DNA of 57,828 nucleotides. Origin: Gemmataceae bacterium. Its GTDB lineage: Bacteria > Planctomycetota > Planctomycetia > Gemmatales > Gemmataceae. The notes beneath the pieces are model-generated. The model was not told the DNA's origin and ran no database searches. It saw only the letters and a program-made list of their open reading frames with translations. The position numbers were made by a program, and so were the translations under genes. Shown in pieces: positions 8,124 through 16,375 of the stretch (positions are counted from its first letter, which is position 1; each line of letters begins with the position of its first letter). The DNA is taken from positions 1-57,828 of the forward strand of contig JAQGHQ010000236.1 of the NCBI GenBank assembly GCA_028288765.1. Reading direction: 5' to 3'.

Positions 8124-9713
8124 ATGCCGAACCCGATCCCCGGCCGCCCGCTCGTCGTGCTCGCGCTCGCCGCCGGGTTCGCCCTCGCCCACACCCAGTC
8201 CCCGTTGTTCTACTCGAACCAGAACCAGTACCTGCTGCACGGGCTGGCGGACGCCGGGTACGGACACCTCCGCCACGACTGGCTCGCGACCACGAAAGAC
8301 CCGACCCCCGTGTTCAGCGCCGGGGTCGCGGCGGCGTACCGCGGCGCCGGGTTGTGGCCGCTCCAGGGGGCGTTCCTCGTCCTTCTGATGGGGTACTTCG
8401 CGAGCGCCTGGTGGCTCGTGTCGCCCTTGCCGGGGGTGACCCCCTCCTCCCGGACCGCGCTCGGCTTCGCGGCCCTGTTCACCGCCGCTCATGCCGCGAT
8501 TTTCCGGCTGTTCTCGGTCTGGCTGACCGGGGTCGATTACCCGTGGTTCCTCCAGGCCGGCCTGGCCGGGCAGTATGTCCTCGGTCCGGGGTTACAGCCG
8601 TCCGCGCTCGGCGTGCTCCTGGTGGGGTCGCTAGCCGCGTTCGCCAACGGCCGCCCCCATCTCGCCGCGGCCCTCGCGGCGGGCTCGGCGGTCCTCCATG
8701 CGACCTACCTGCTGCCGGCGGCCCTGCTCGCCCTCGGGTACATGACCGCTCTCGGCCGCTCGGGCCAGTGGCGGGCGGCGGCGGGAGTCGGTGCGGTGGC
8801 GCTCTCGGTCGCCCTCCCGGTGGTCGTCTACACGCTGGTCGTTTTCCCGCCGTCGTCCGCCGGAGTGTTCGCCGAATCCCAGCAGATTCTGGCCGAGGTC
8901 CGCATCCCTCACCACGCCGTCGTCGGCCGGTGGCTGGACGGCGTCGCCGTGCTCCAGCTGGGATGGGTCGCCCTCGGCCTCTTCCTGTTGCGGACGTCCC
9001 GGTTGTTTCTCCCGCTCCTCATCCCGGCTGTGGGGGCGCTGGTGCTCACGCTCGTCCAGGTCGGCACCGGGGACCACACGCTCGCGCTGCTGTTCCCCTG
9101 GCGGGTGTCGGCGGTGCTGGTCCCGGTGGCCACGGCGGCGGTTGTCATAAATATTGTAAATAGACGAACGATTGGACTTATGGAATATTGGATGTTCGTG
9201 GCGTTGCTCGTCGCGGCCGTCGCCGGCGGGGTTGCGATCATGGCGCTCGGGCTCGGCTACCGGATGAACGAGGACGAGCGGGCGGTACTCGAGTACGTCC
9301 GCAACAACGCCGGCCCGGACGACGTTTACCTGATCCCGACCCGGATTCCCCAGGTCGGGACCGGCCCACGGGGGTCGGTCTCGACCAGCTTCACCCCCCC
9401 GCCGCGGCCGAAACCGGGGTCGAACCTGATCCCGGTCGACCTGCAGCGGTTCCGGCTCGCCACCGGGGCCCCGATCTACGTCGACTTCAAGTCGGTCCCG
9501 TACGCCGACGTCGAGGTCCTCGAATGGCGCCGGCGGGTGCGCCGGGTGGAGGCGTGGTACGACGAGCCGGACTGGGACCGGGCCGGGGTCCGCGACCAGC
9601 TGCGGGCGGAAGGGATTACCCACGTCCTGGTCCCGCGGGCCCAGGCGGTTCGGACGACGTTCCTCGAACCCGTCCACGCCGACGACGCGTACACGGTCTA
9701 CCGGGTGAAATAA
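8124..9713 (+). CDS. DUF6798-like polytopic membrane protein
   Basis: A 529-residue protein with roughly ten hydrophobic helices over residues 8-390, then a soluble C-terminal domain of about 140 residues. That domain contains NEDERAVLEYVRNNAGPDDVYLIP and ends with ITHVLVPRAQAV. This layout resembles the DUF6798 family found in planctomycetes and some cyanobacteria and is reminiscent of GT-C type membrane proteins, but no catalytic residues are known. The ATG at 8124 is preferred over an upstream in-frame ATG whose leader is not hydrophobic. A 50-base AT-rich patch at 9142-9195 encodes VINIVNRRTIGLMEYW with codons unlike the rest. Confidence 0.75.
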   Translation: MPNPIPGRPLVVLALAAGFALAHTQSPLFYSNQNQYLLHGLADAGYGHLRHDWLATTKDPTPVFSAGVAAAYRGAGLWPLQGAFLVLLMGYFASAWWLVSPLPGVTPSSRTALGFAALFTAAHAAIFRLFSVWLTGVDYPWFLQAGLAGQYVLGPGLQPSALGVLLVGSLAAFANGRPHLAAALAAGSAVLHATYLLPAALLALGYMTALGRSGQWRAAAGVGAVALSVALPVVVYTLVVFPPSSAGVFAESQQILAEVRIPHHAVVGRWLDGVAVLQLGWVALGLFLLRTSRLFLPLLIPAVGALVLTLVQVGTGDHTLALLFPWRVSAVLVPVATAAVVINIVNRRTIGLMEYWMFVALLVAAVAGGVAIMALGLGYRMNEDERAVLEYVRNNAGPDDVYLIPTRIPQVGTGPRGSVSTSFTPPPRPKPGSNLIPVDLQRFRLATGAPIYVDFKSVPYADVEVLEWRRRVRRVEAWYDEPDWDRAGVRDQLRAEGITHVLVPRAQAVRTTFLEPVHADDAYTVYRVK

Positions 9714-9884
9714 CAGGGCGTAACCGGGTAAGTCATTGCACGCGGTCCCGCCCATTGCGGGAAGGCTTGTCTTCCGCCCCAACGGAGCGGGCGAAAGGCC
9801 TCCCAGGGCTGACGCCCTGGGCTACTGTCTGGCGACCCCTTCGGGGCCTTCCAAACCACCAGAGCCCGGCCGGTTACCATCCGC
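9714..9884. repeat. Intergenic segment with gggctgacgccc-type palindrome
   Basis: A 170-base gap between convergent genes. It contains cccagggc (9802-9809) and gccctggg (9814-9821), a short palindrome of the same ctgacgccc family as at 2582-2629. It is preceded by a ccccaacggagcgggcgaaa segment. Such runs recur in planctomycete intergenic DNA. It may serve as a bidirectional transcript end, but no U-tract is evident. Confidence 0.5.
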
Positions 9885-11708
9885 TCATCTCACCGGGTCG
9901 GGGCCCTCGGCCGACCCCCCATTCGGCCGCTGGGCATTCGGGCATTGCTCGGTCCGCAACAGGTTCAGGGCGGTGTTGATCAGGCCGATGTGCGAGAACG
10001 CCTGGGGAAAGTTCCCGACCAGCCGTTTCGCCACCGGGTCGTACTCTTCGCTCAACAGGCCGACGTCGTTACACACCCCGAGCAGCTGTTCGAATAGAGC
10101 GGCCGCCTCGCCGTGCCGGCCCTGGAGGGCGAGGTTGTCGGCGTACCAGAAGGTGCAGGGTAGGAACGTGCCCTCGCCCGGAGGGAGCCCGTCCTTCGTG
10201 ACAGTGGTGTCGTAGCGGCGCACGAACCCGTCGCGCATCAGCTCCCGGCCGACCGCCGCGACGGTGCCCGTCACCCGCGGGTCGGCGGCGGGCAGGAACC
10301 CGACCTGCGGGATCATGAGCACGCTCGCGTCCAGGACGGGGGAGCCGTATGCCTGGGTGAAGGTGTTTTTCGCCCGGTCGAACCCCCTCTCGCACACCTG
10401 CCGGTGGATCGCGGCCCGGACCTCCCGCCAGGTCGCGACCGGCCCGGCCCGGCCCCACCGCTCGACCGCTTTCACCGCCCGGTCGAACGCCACCCAGGCC
10501 ATCACCTTCGAGTGAACGAAGTGCTGCCGCGGGCCGCGGACTTCCCAGATCCCGTCGTCGGGCTGGTCCCAGTTCTGCTCCAGCCACGCCAGCAGCCTGG
10601 CGATCACCCGCCACCCGTCGTCCATCGGGCTGAGACCGGCCTGGCGGGCCTGGAACATGGCGTCGAAAATCTCGCCGTACACGTCGAGTTGCAGCTGGTC
10701 GTGGGCCGCGTTCCCGACCCGGACGGGCTTCGACCCGTCGTACCCCGGCAGCCAGGAAACCTCCCACTCGGGCAGCCGTCGCTCCCCGCCCACCCCGTAC
10801 ATGATCTGCGTACTGCCGGGGTTGCCGGCGACCGCCCGGAGGAGCCACCGCCGCCACTCCCCGGCCTCGGTCGTGTACCCGCAGTTGATCAGGGCGAGCA
10901 GCGACAGGGTCGCGTCCCGGAGCCAGCAGTACCGGTAGTCCCAGTTCCGCACCCCGCCGACGGCCTCCGGGAGGGAGGTGGTCGGGGCGGCGACGATCCC
11001 CCCGGTCGGCTCGTACGTCAGCGCCTTCAGCGTGATCAGCGAGCGGACGACCTGGGCCCGGTACGGGCCGGGGTAGGTACACCGGGCGGCCCATTCGTGC
11101 CACCACGCCTCAGTTTCGGTCAGAGCGGCCGTGGAGTCGAGGGTCTGATTCCCCCTCCGCTCCGACGGGTGCCAGCACAGGACGAACGGGACCCGCTGCC
11201 CCGCCTCGACCGTGAACTCGCCGACGGTGGTGAGGTTTTCCCCGCGGAGCGGGACCGGGGTGAGGACGGTGACCGCGTCCGGCCCGGCGATGGCCGAGAT
11301 CCCGCAATCGGCCCGGCGGACCCAGGGGACGATCGATCCGTAGTCGAACCGGAGGACGATTTCGGTCCTCATATTCACCCGGCCCCGCCGCCCTTCCACG
11401 ATCCGGATCAGGTTCGGGTCCTGGCCACGGGCGGGCATGAAGTCGACCACCGCCACCACCCCGTCGGCCGTTTCGAACTCCGTTTCGAGTACGAGCGTCT
11501 CGTCCCGATACCACCGGCGGACGGCCGTCACCTCGCCCGCGGGGGCGAGCAGCCAGCGGCCGTGGTCCGGGGTGCCGAGGAGGGCGGCGAAGACCGCCCC
11601 CGAGTCGAACCGGGGGACGCACAGCCAATCGATCGACCCGTCCTTCCCAACGAGAGCGGCCGTATGGCAGTCGCCGATCAGGGCGTAGTCTTCGATTCGA
11701 AGGGTCAT
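9885..11708 (-). CDS. Glycoside hydrolase family 15 protein (glucoamylase/trehalase-like)
   Basis: A 607-residue GH15 enzyme. The N-terminal beta-sandwich (YALIGDCHTAALVGKDGSID, then VPRFDSGAVFAALLG) is the trehalase-like N domain. The catalytic alpha/alpha barrel starts near residue 220 with LKALTYEPTGGIVAAPTTSLPE and NWDYRYCWLRDA. The two candidate catalytic acids are in GIWEVRGP and PGEGTFLPCTFW. Related enzymes hydrolyse trehalose or alpha-1,4-glucans; substrate cannot be set from sequence alone. No signal peptide is seen, so it is probably cytoplasmic. The ATG at 11708 was chosen because MTLRIEDYALIGDC is the family N-terminus. It is divergent from the oxidoreductase at 12004. Confidence 0.9.
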   Translation of the reverse strand: MTLRIEDYALIGDCHTAALVGKDGSIDWLCVPRFDSGAVFAALLGTPDHGRWLLAPAGEVTAVRRWYRDETLVLETEFETADGVVAVVDFMPARGQDPNLIRIVEGRRGRVNMRTEIVLRFDYGSIVPWVRRADCGISAIAGPDAVTVLTPVPLRGENLTTVGEFTVEAGQRVPFVLCWHPSERRGNQTLDSTAALTETEAWWHEWAARCTYPGPYRAQVVRSLITLKALTYEPTGGIVAAPTTSLPEAVGGVRNWDYRYCWLRDATLSLLALINCGYTTEAGEWRRWLLRAVAGNPGSTQIMYGVGGERRLPEWEVSWLPGYDGSKPVRVGNAAHDQLQLDVYGEIFDAMFQARQAGLSPMDDGWRVIARLLAWLEQNWDQPDDGIWEVRGPRQHFVHSKVMAWVAFDRAVKAVERWGRAGPVATWREVRAAIHRQVCERGFDRAKNTFTQAYGSPVLDASVLMIPQVGFLPAADPRVTGTVAAVGRELMRDGFVRRYDTTVTKDGLPPGEGTFLPCTFWYADNLALQGRHGEAAALFEQLLGVCNDVGLLSEEYDPVAKRLVGNFPQAFSHIGLINTALNLLRTEQCPNAQRPNGGSAEGPDPVR

Positions 11709-12003
11709 GCGCGGGCCTCGGCGGGCGGTGTGGTCGGAAGGCACTGAACGAGGAAACCGGGGTGTCCCATGAAGAACCCGAGGCGACGCGCGGGGGAACG
11801 GTTCCGGCTCGCCCGGTCCGGTTCAAACCGTGAGCACATCTCTTGCCAGGGAAGCGGCCCGTCCGCCCTATGACACCGATGGGCCGCTTTCTCGTTTGAT
11901 GATAAGATCCCGCCACGGAGTGACGGGCTCTTATCAGCCCCTTTCGGCCCGCCTCATCTCCCGCTACTATCGCGGCTGCCCATCTTCTCTCCCGGAGGCC
12001 GCC

Positions 12004-13362
12004 ATGAACCGCCGCGAATTCCTCTCCACCGCCACCGCCGCCGGAGTTGCCGGCACCGTCCCCGGTTCGGCCGCGTTGTTCGCCGCCGACCGGGCCGCGA
12101 AAAAGCCCCGGGTCGGGATGATCGGGTGCGGGTGGTACGGGAAGGTCGACCTGTTCCGTCTCCTCCAGGTCGCGCCGGTCGAGGTAGTCTCCCTGTGCGA
12201 CGTGGACAAGGCCATGCTCGCCGACGCCGCCGAGCAGGTGAGCCGGCGGCAGGCGTCGAAGGCGATGCCGCGGACGTTCGGCGACTACCGCGAGATGCTC
12301 AAGGAGAAGGACCTCGACATCGTCCTCGTCGACACCCCCGACCACTGGCACGCCCTCCCGATGATCGCCGCCGTCGAGGCCGGGGCCGACGTGTGGGTGC
12401 AGAAGCCGATCAGCGTGGACGTGGTCGAGGGCCGGGCGATGGTGGCCGCCGCCCGCAAGCACAAGAAGGTGGTGCAGGTCGGGACCCAGCGGCGGAGCAC
12501 CCCGCACCTGATCGAGGCCGTCGACAAGGTGATCAAGCCCGGCCTGCTCGGGACGGTCGGGCACGTCGACATCTGCTGCTACTACCACATGCGGACCCGG
12601 GAAAACCCGCCCGACTCCGCCCCGCCCCCGACCCTCGACTACGAGATGTGGACCGGGCCGGCCCCGATGCGGCCGTACAACAAGCTGGTCCACCCGCGGT
12701 CCTGGCGGGCGTTCGCGGAGTACGGCAACGGGATCATGGGCGACATGTGCATCCACATGCTCGACGCGGTCCGGTGGATGCTCGGGCTCGGGTGGCCGAA
12801 ACGGGTCGACTCGGCGGGCGGCATCCTGGTCGACAAGAAGAGCAAGGCGAACATCCCGGACACCCAGTCCGCGACGTTCGACTTCGGCGCCCTCCAGGTG
12901 GTCTGGCAGCACCGGACCTACGGCCACGCGGCCGACCCGGAGTACCCGTGGGGGCTGACCATCTACGGGGACAAGGGGACGCTCAAGGCGGACGTCCACA
13001 AGTTCGCCTTCACCCCGCTCGACGCCAAGGAGCCGGCGATCACCGGGAAGGCGTTGTTCGAGTACGACAAGTACCCGGAGGACGAGACCGAGAAGGACCT
13101 GGAGCGGCACGTCGCGTCGGCGGTCCGGTGGCACATGAAGGATTTCCTCAAGGCCATCGCGTCCCGGGGCAAGCCGGTGGCGGACATCGAGGAGGGGCAC
13201 ATCTCGACGGCCAGCTGCATCCTGGCGAACCACTCGCTCGCGCTCGGCCGGTCGCTGACCTGGGACGCGGCCGGGCAGCAGGTGGTCGGCGACCCCGAGG
13301 CGAACAAACTCCTCCGCCGGCCGTACCGAGCCCCGTGGGTCCACCCGGAACCGACGGCGTGA
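12004..13362 (+). CDS. Tat-exported Gfo/Idh/MocA-family oxidoreductase
   Basis: A 452-residue NAD(P)-dependent oxidoreductase. The N-terminus MNRREFLSTATAAG is a twin-arginine signal ending near residue 30. The Rossmann fold follows with VGMIGCGWYGKVD and SLCDVDK. The VQKPISVDVVEG segment carries the EKP-like catalytic Lys. The C-terminal domain includes YEMWTGPAPMRPYN, typical of planctomycete sugar-degrading paralogues. Substrates are likely sugars or cyclitols in the periplasm; cofactor use there is puzzling and shared by the family. The start ATG at 12004 has GGAGG five bases upstream, which rules out the longer in-frame start. Confidence 0.9.
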   Translation: MNRREFLSTATAAGVAGTVPGSAALFAADRAAKKPRVGMIGCGWYGKVDLFRLLQVAPVEVVSLCDVDKAMLADAAEQVSRRQASKAMPRTFGDYREMLKEKDLDIVLVDTPDHWHALPMIAAVEAGADVWVQKPISVDVVEGRAMVAAARKHKKVVQVGTQRRSTPHLIEAVDKVIKPGLLGTVGHVDICCYYHMRTRENPPDSAPPPTLDYEMWTGPAPMRPYNKLVHPRSWRAFAEYGNGIMGDMCIHMLDAVRWMLGLGWPKRVDSAGGILVDKKSKANIPDTQSATFDFGALQVVWQHRTYGHAADPEYPWGLTIYGDKGTLKADVHKFAFTPLDAKEPAITGKALFEYDKYPEDETEKDLERHVASAVRWHMKDFLKAIASRGKPVADIEEGHISTASCILANHSLALGRSLTWDAAGQQVVGDPEANKLLRRPYRAPWVHPEPTA

Positions 13363-13463
13363 CCAACGGAACGGGAAATCCATCGCCCACCCCCTCCACG
13401 ACCCGGAATGCCGTTTGCACCATCCCTTTCCGGGGTTCGTCTTTACACATCGGGGAGGGCGTC

Positions 13464-14039
13464 ATGAACACCTCAACCACGAACCCGCGGGAAACGACGG
13501 TGGTGGGAGTCTTCAACGGGTTCGCCGAGGCCCGGCGGGCGGTCGAGACACTGCGGGCGGCCGGGTATACGGATGACATGATCGGCGTCCTCGGGCCGGA
13601 CCCGGACCACAAGACCGAACACCACCACACCGGGCTACTGACCGACGCGACCCACACCCGCTGGGAAGAAGGGGCCGGGATCGGCGCGGCGGCCGGCGGG
13701 GCGGCGGGCCTCGGGCTCGGCCTGGCAGTCGCGGCCGGGTTGATCTCCCCGCTCGCGCCGGTCGTCGCAGGCGGTGCGCTGCTCGCGTTACTCGCCAGTG
13801 CCGGGACCGGGGCCGCCGTCGGCACGGTCGTCGGCGCGTTGTGCGGCCTGGGCATTCCCGAAGAAGATGCCTGCTGGTACGCCAAAGAGCTCGACGCCGG
13901 GCGGGTCGTGGTCACCGTACACCCGGACCGCGAGGACGTCGAGGCGGTCGCCGACACGCTCCGGAAGTGCGGGGCGGAGGTCAAATCCGGGGCGGGGATC
14001 GGGGTATACGGCACCGGTTTAACTGCCACCCCGTACTGA
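13464..14039 (+). CDS. General-stress YflT/17M-like protein with glycine-zipper segment
   Basis: A 191-residue protein. Residues about 10-50 (TVVGVFNGFAEARRAVETLR and DDMIGVLGPD) match the general stress protein 17M/YflT fold seen in Bacillus SigB regulons. Residues about 70-125 are a Gly/Ala-rich hydrophobic stretch (GAGIGAAAGGAAGLGLGLAV) that could form a membrane hairpin. The C-terminal half ends with a ferredoxin-like VVVTVHPDREDVEAVADTLRK. GGGAGG lies six bases before the ATG at 13464. Function is unknown; its context among other stress genes fits a stress role. Confidence 0.8.
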   Translation: MNTSTTNPRETTVVGVFNGFAEARRAVETLRAAGYTDDMIGVLGPDPDHKTEHHHTGLLTDATHTRWEEGAGIGAAAGGAAGLGLGLAVAAGLISPLAPVVAGGALLALLASAGTGAAVGTVVGALCGLGIPEEDACWYAKELDAGRVVVTVHPDREDVEAVADTLRKCGAEVKSGAGIGVYGTGLTATPY

Positions 14040-14042
14040 CCT

Positions 14043-14189
14043 TCACGGCACCGGCCCGCCCGGCCGGGGCGGTTCCGGCGGCTCGTCGATCGGCGTTTGC
14101 GGTTCGGGTTCGGGCCCGGGCGGAAGTGGCACCGGCGGCCGCGGCGGGTGCGGGAGCGGGCCGGGGTCGATGCCGGATGGCGCGGGCAT
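14043..14189 (-). CDS. Small proline-rich protein
   Basis: A predicted 48-residue peptide beginning MPAPSGIDPGPLPHPP. It is made of Pro, Glu and Gly with a repeated PP/EPP pattern and is surely unstructured. GGAG is about eight bases upstream of the ATG at 14189. Similar tiny Pro-rich proteins occur near stress genes in other soil bacteria, and the neighbours here are stress-like, which is the main support. It could still be a chance frame in GC-rich DNA. Confidence 0.4.
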   Translation of the reverse strand: MPAPSGIDPGPLPHPPRPPVPLPPGPEPEPQTPIDEPPEPPRPGGPVP

Positions 14190-14247
14190 GGTCGGTACTC
14201 CGGGCAATGGGATACGGCCCTGCCTCACAGGGCCGCGCGGGTAGGCG

Positions 14248-14481
14248 TCAGTCCTTCTCGGCGCGGATCATCCCGTACACGTGATCCCGGATCTCCTTCA
14301 CCATCTGGACGTCGCGCTCGTGAATCTTGCGGAACATCTCGACGCACTCCTGAGAGCCGGCGTCCGCGGCGTCCTGGATGTATCTCTCGTAGGCGTTCAA
14401 CCCTTCCGCCTTGACCTGTAACACCGTGAGCCAGTCGTACATCAGATCGCTGATCGGGTTGGTAGCGGTCATCTGAGCCAC
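14248..14481 (-). CDS. Short ferritin-like helical protein
   Basis: A 77-residue all-helical protein. The sequence ISDLMYDWLTVLQVKAEG then YERYIQDAADAGSQECVEMF then IHERDVQMVKEIRDHV looks like half of a four-helix ferritin/rubrerythrin-like bundle. The Glu, Asp and His spacing could hold metal in a dimer, but this is inference. The GTG at 14481 has AGGAGG eight bases upstream and is preferred to the ATG three codons later. It is divergent from the YihY/BrkB gene with about 120 bases between them. Comparable short proteins occur in stress-gene neighbourhoods. Confidence 0.7.
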   Translation of the reverse strand: MAQMTATNPISDLMYDWLTVLQVKAEGLNAYERYIQDAADAGSQECVEMFRKIHERDVQMVKEIRDHVYGMIRAEKD

Positions 14482-14603
14482 GGTTCGGTCCTCCTCGGGA
14501 TGAGACGGGCGACCACCGGAATGACGCCGCAACCGATGTGCCGCCGGGCCGGCCCCGGGCGGCACGTCGGTTGCGACCGTGCGGAGAACAAGGAGGGCCG
14601 CCG

Positions 14604-15566
14604 ATGAACCCCGACGCCGTCGCAACCCCGACCACCTCGACCCCCGCCGCCCGCCCTGGTTGGTGGCAGAACCTGAAGGACACCTGGCGCCTGCTCTACC
14701 GGGCCGGGATCGCCTGGGACCGGGACAACGCGATGCGGTTGTCGGCCGCCGTCGCGATGTACACGATCCTGTCCCTGTCCCCCCTCCTGGTGATCACCAT
14801 CAAGGTGATGGCGCTGATCCTCAGCGACGAGTCCGCCGCGCGGCAGGTGCGCCGGCAGGTCGAAGCGGCCCTCGGGCCGCTCGGGGGGCAGGCCGTCGAA
14901 GGGATGATCACCGACACGGTCCGCCGCGGGTCGGGGGTGCTTCCCACCGTGCTCAGCATCGGCATGTTGCTGCTCACCGCGTCCGGGGTGTTCAATGAAC
15001 TGCGGGACTCCCTCAACGTCGTCTGGGGAGTCGAACCGAAGAGCGGGCGCGGCATCTGGGCGGTCCTGCGGGACCGCCTCCTGTCCGTGGGGATGGTGTT
15101 CGTGATCGGTTTCCTGCTGCTGGTGTCGCAGGTGATCAGTGTCACCCTTACACTCCTGAGCGAGTACATAATCGGGACACCCGGGTGGGCGGCAGTGGCA
15201 GTGGACTTCGTCGTCTCGACGGGGGTCATCGCCGCCCTGTTCGCGATGCTCTTCCGCGTCCTTCCGGAGGTCCGACTCGGGTGGCAGGACGTACTTTTCG
15301 GGGCGGTGGTGACCGCCGTCCTGTTCAAGATCGGCCAGTACCTTCAGGCCCTGTACTTCACGTACGGGACGACGGCGTCCGCGTACGGGGCGGCCGGGTC
15401 GTTCGTGGTCGTGCTGCTGTGGGTTTACTACTCGTGCTGGATCCTCTTTTACGGGGCCGAATTGATCAAGGAGCGGGCCCACATGCTCGGCCGGGAGATC
15501 GAGCCGGCCGCCGATGCCGTTCGAGTCTCCCACCCGGCCGAGGTGGCGTGGCAGTGCAAGAAATGA
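14604..15566 (+). CDS. YihY/BrkB-family inner membrane protein
   Basis: A 320-residue protein with six hydrophobic helices. The family hallmarks are MRLSAAVAMYTILSLSPLLV after the first amphipathic segment, LRDSLNVVWGVEP, the TYGTTASAYGAAGSFVVVLL motif, and LLWVYYSCWILFYGAELIKE near the end. The family was once called ribonuclease BN and is now thought to be a transporter or flippase-like protein of uncertain substrate. The start ATG at 14604 has AAGGAGG upstream. The tail of about 30 residues is polar. Confidence 0.9.
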   Translation: MNPDAVATPTTSTPAARPGWWQNLKDTWRLLYRAGIAWDRDNAMRLSAAVAMYTILSLSPLLVITIKVMALILSDESAARQVRRQVEAALGPLGGQAVEGMITDTVRRGSGVLPTVLSIGMLLLTASGVFNELRDSLNVVWGVEPKSGRGIWAVLRDRLLSVGMVFVIGFLLLVSQVISVTLTLLSEYIIGTPGWAAVAVDFVVSTGVIAALFAMLFRVLPEVRLGWQDVLFGAVVTAVLFKIGQYLQALYFTYGTTASAYGAAGSFVVVLLWVYYSCWILFYGAELIKERAHMLGREIEPAADAVRVSHPAEVAWQCKK

Positions 15567-15595
15567 CGCCCGACGAAGGCCGATTTCGGCCCCGG

Positions 15596-15802
15596 TCATT
15601 CGCCGCCGGCCGCGTCCTCTTCCGCCCCGGGGACGGGGCCGTGTTCTTTCCCGCCCCGGGCGATCCGTTTGCCGGTGTCGAGCCGCTCGCCCCATTCCTC
15701 GGCCGGCGTCGTTTCTTGTTCGCCGGTGGATCCGCCCGTTGCCCTGCCGCCTTGAGCCGGCCGTGGGTCCTTTCGGTCGGTCCGTTCTCGATCGGTCGCC
15801 AT
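15596..15802 (-). CDS. Small hydrophilic disordered protein
   Basis: A predicted 68-residue protein starting MATDRERTDRKDPRPAQGG, rich in Gly, Glu, Arg and Asp with no hydrophobic core. GGAGG lies seven bases before the ATG at 15802, a good site that supports real translation. Composition resembles hydrophilin-like stress peptides, but no family is recognised. It converges on the YihY/BrkB gene and diverges from osmC. Confidence 0.5.
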   Translation of the reverse strand: MATDRERTDRKDPRPAQGGRATGGSTGEQETTPAEEWGERLDTGKRIARGGKEHGPVPGAEEDAAGGE

Positions 15803-15943
15803 GTTCATCCCTCCACTTGCCCCGGTCGGGGCCGGGGTCGATGACATACCAGTGGGCAAAGCATGTGCCGCTCATTTCAGTCCGGCGGGCACTTTCTTTG
15901 CAGGTTTCTCCCGGATCGATCTCCCTTTTTCGGAGGCCTTACG

Positions 15944-16375
15944 ATGCCGGTACGCACGTCCGAAGCGGCCTGGGAAGGTGATCTGAAAAGTGGCAAGGGT
16001 ACAGTGAAACTCGGGAGCGGGGCCTACTCCGGCCAGTATTCGTTCTCCTCGCGGTTCGAGAACGGGACCGGCACGAACCCGGAGGAATTGATCGCCGCCG
16101 CCCACGCCGGGTGCTTCTCGATGGCCCTGTCGCACGCCCTCGCCGGGGCCGGGTTCCCGCCGAAGCGGGTCCACACCGTCGCCAAGGTCCACCTCGAAAA
16201 GAGCGGCGACGGGTTTGCCATCCCGAGGATCGAGCTCGAAACCGATGCCGACGTCCCGAACATCTCCCCCGAGGTGTTCCAGGAGTACGCCGAGAAGGCG
16301 AAGGCCGGGTGCCCGGTGTCGAAGGTGCTCACCGGGGCGCAAATCACCCTCTCCGCGAAGCTGACCGGCCGATGA
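15944..16375 (+). CDS. OsmC-family peroxiredoxin-like protein
   Basis: A 143-residue thiol peroxidase of the OsmC/Ohr family that reduces organic hydroperoxides. The two reactive cysteines are Cys57 in AAHAGCFSMALSHAL and Cys123 in KAKAGCPVSKVL. TNPEELIAAAHAGC is the OsmC-subgroup signature. The ATG at 15944 has GGAGG eight bases upstream. The stop overlaps the start of the next gene in an ATGA, so the two are translationally coupled. Confidence 0.92.
   Translation: MPVRTSEAAWEGDLKSGKGTVKLGSGAYSGQYSFSSRFENGTGTNPEELIAAAHAGCFSMALSHALAGAGFPPKRVHTVAKVHLEKSGDGFAIPRIELETDADVPNISPEVFQEYAEKAKAGCPVSKVLTGAQITLSAKLTGR

Noticed and set aside
12126..13463. In-frame 5' extension of the YflT-like stress protein
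   Set aside because: The extension overlaps the whole oxidoreductase gene in another frame and is Arg/Gly-rich. The ATG at 13464 has a strong ribosome site and the family N-terminus.
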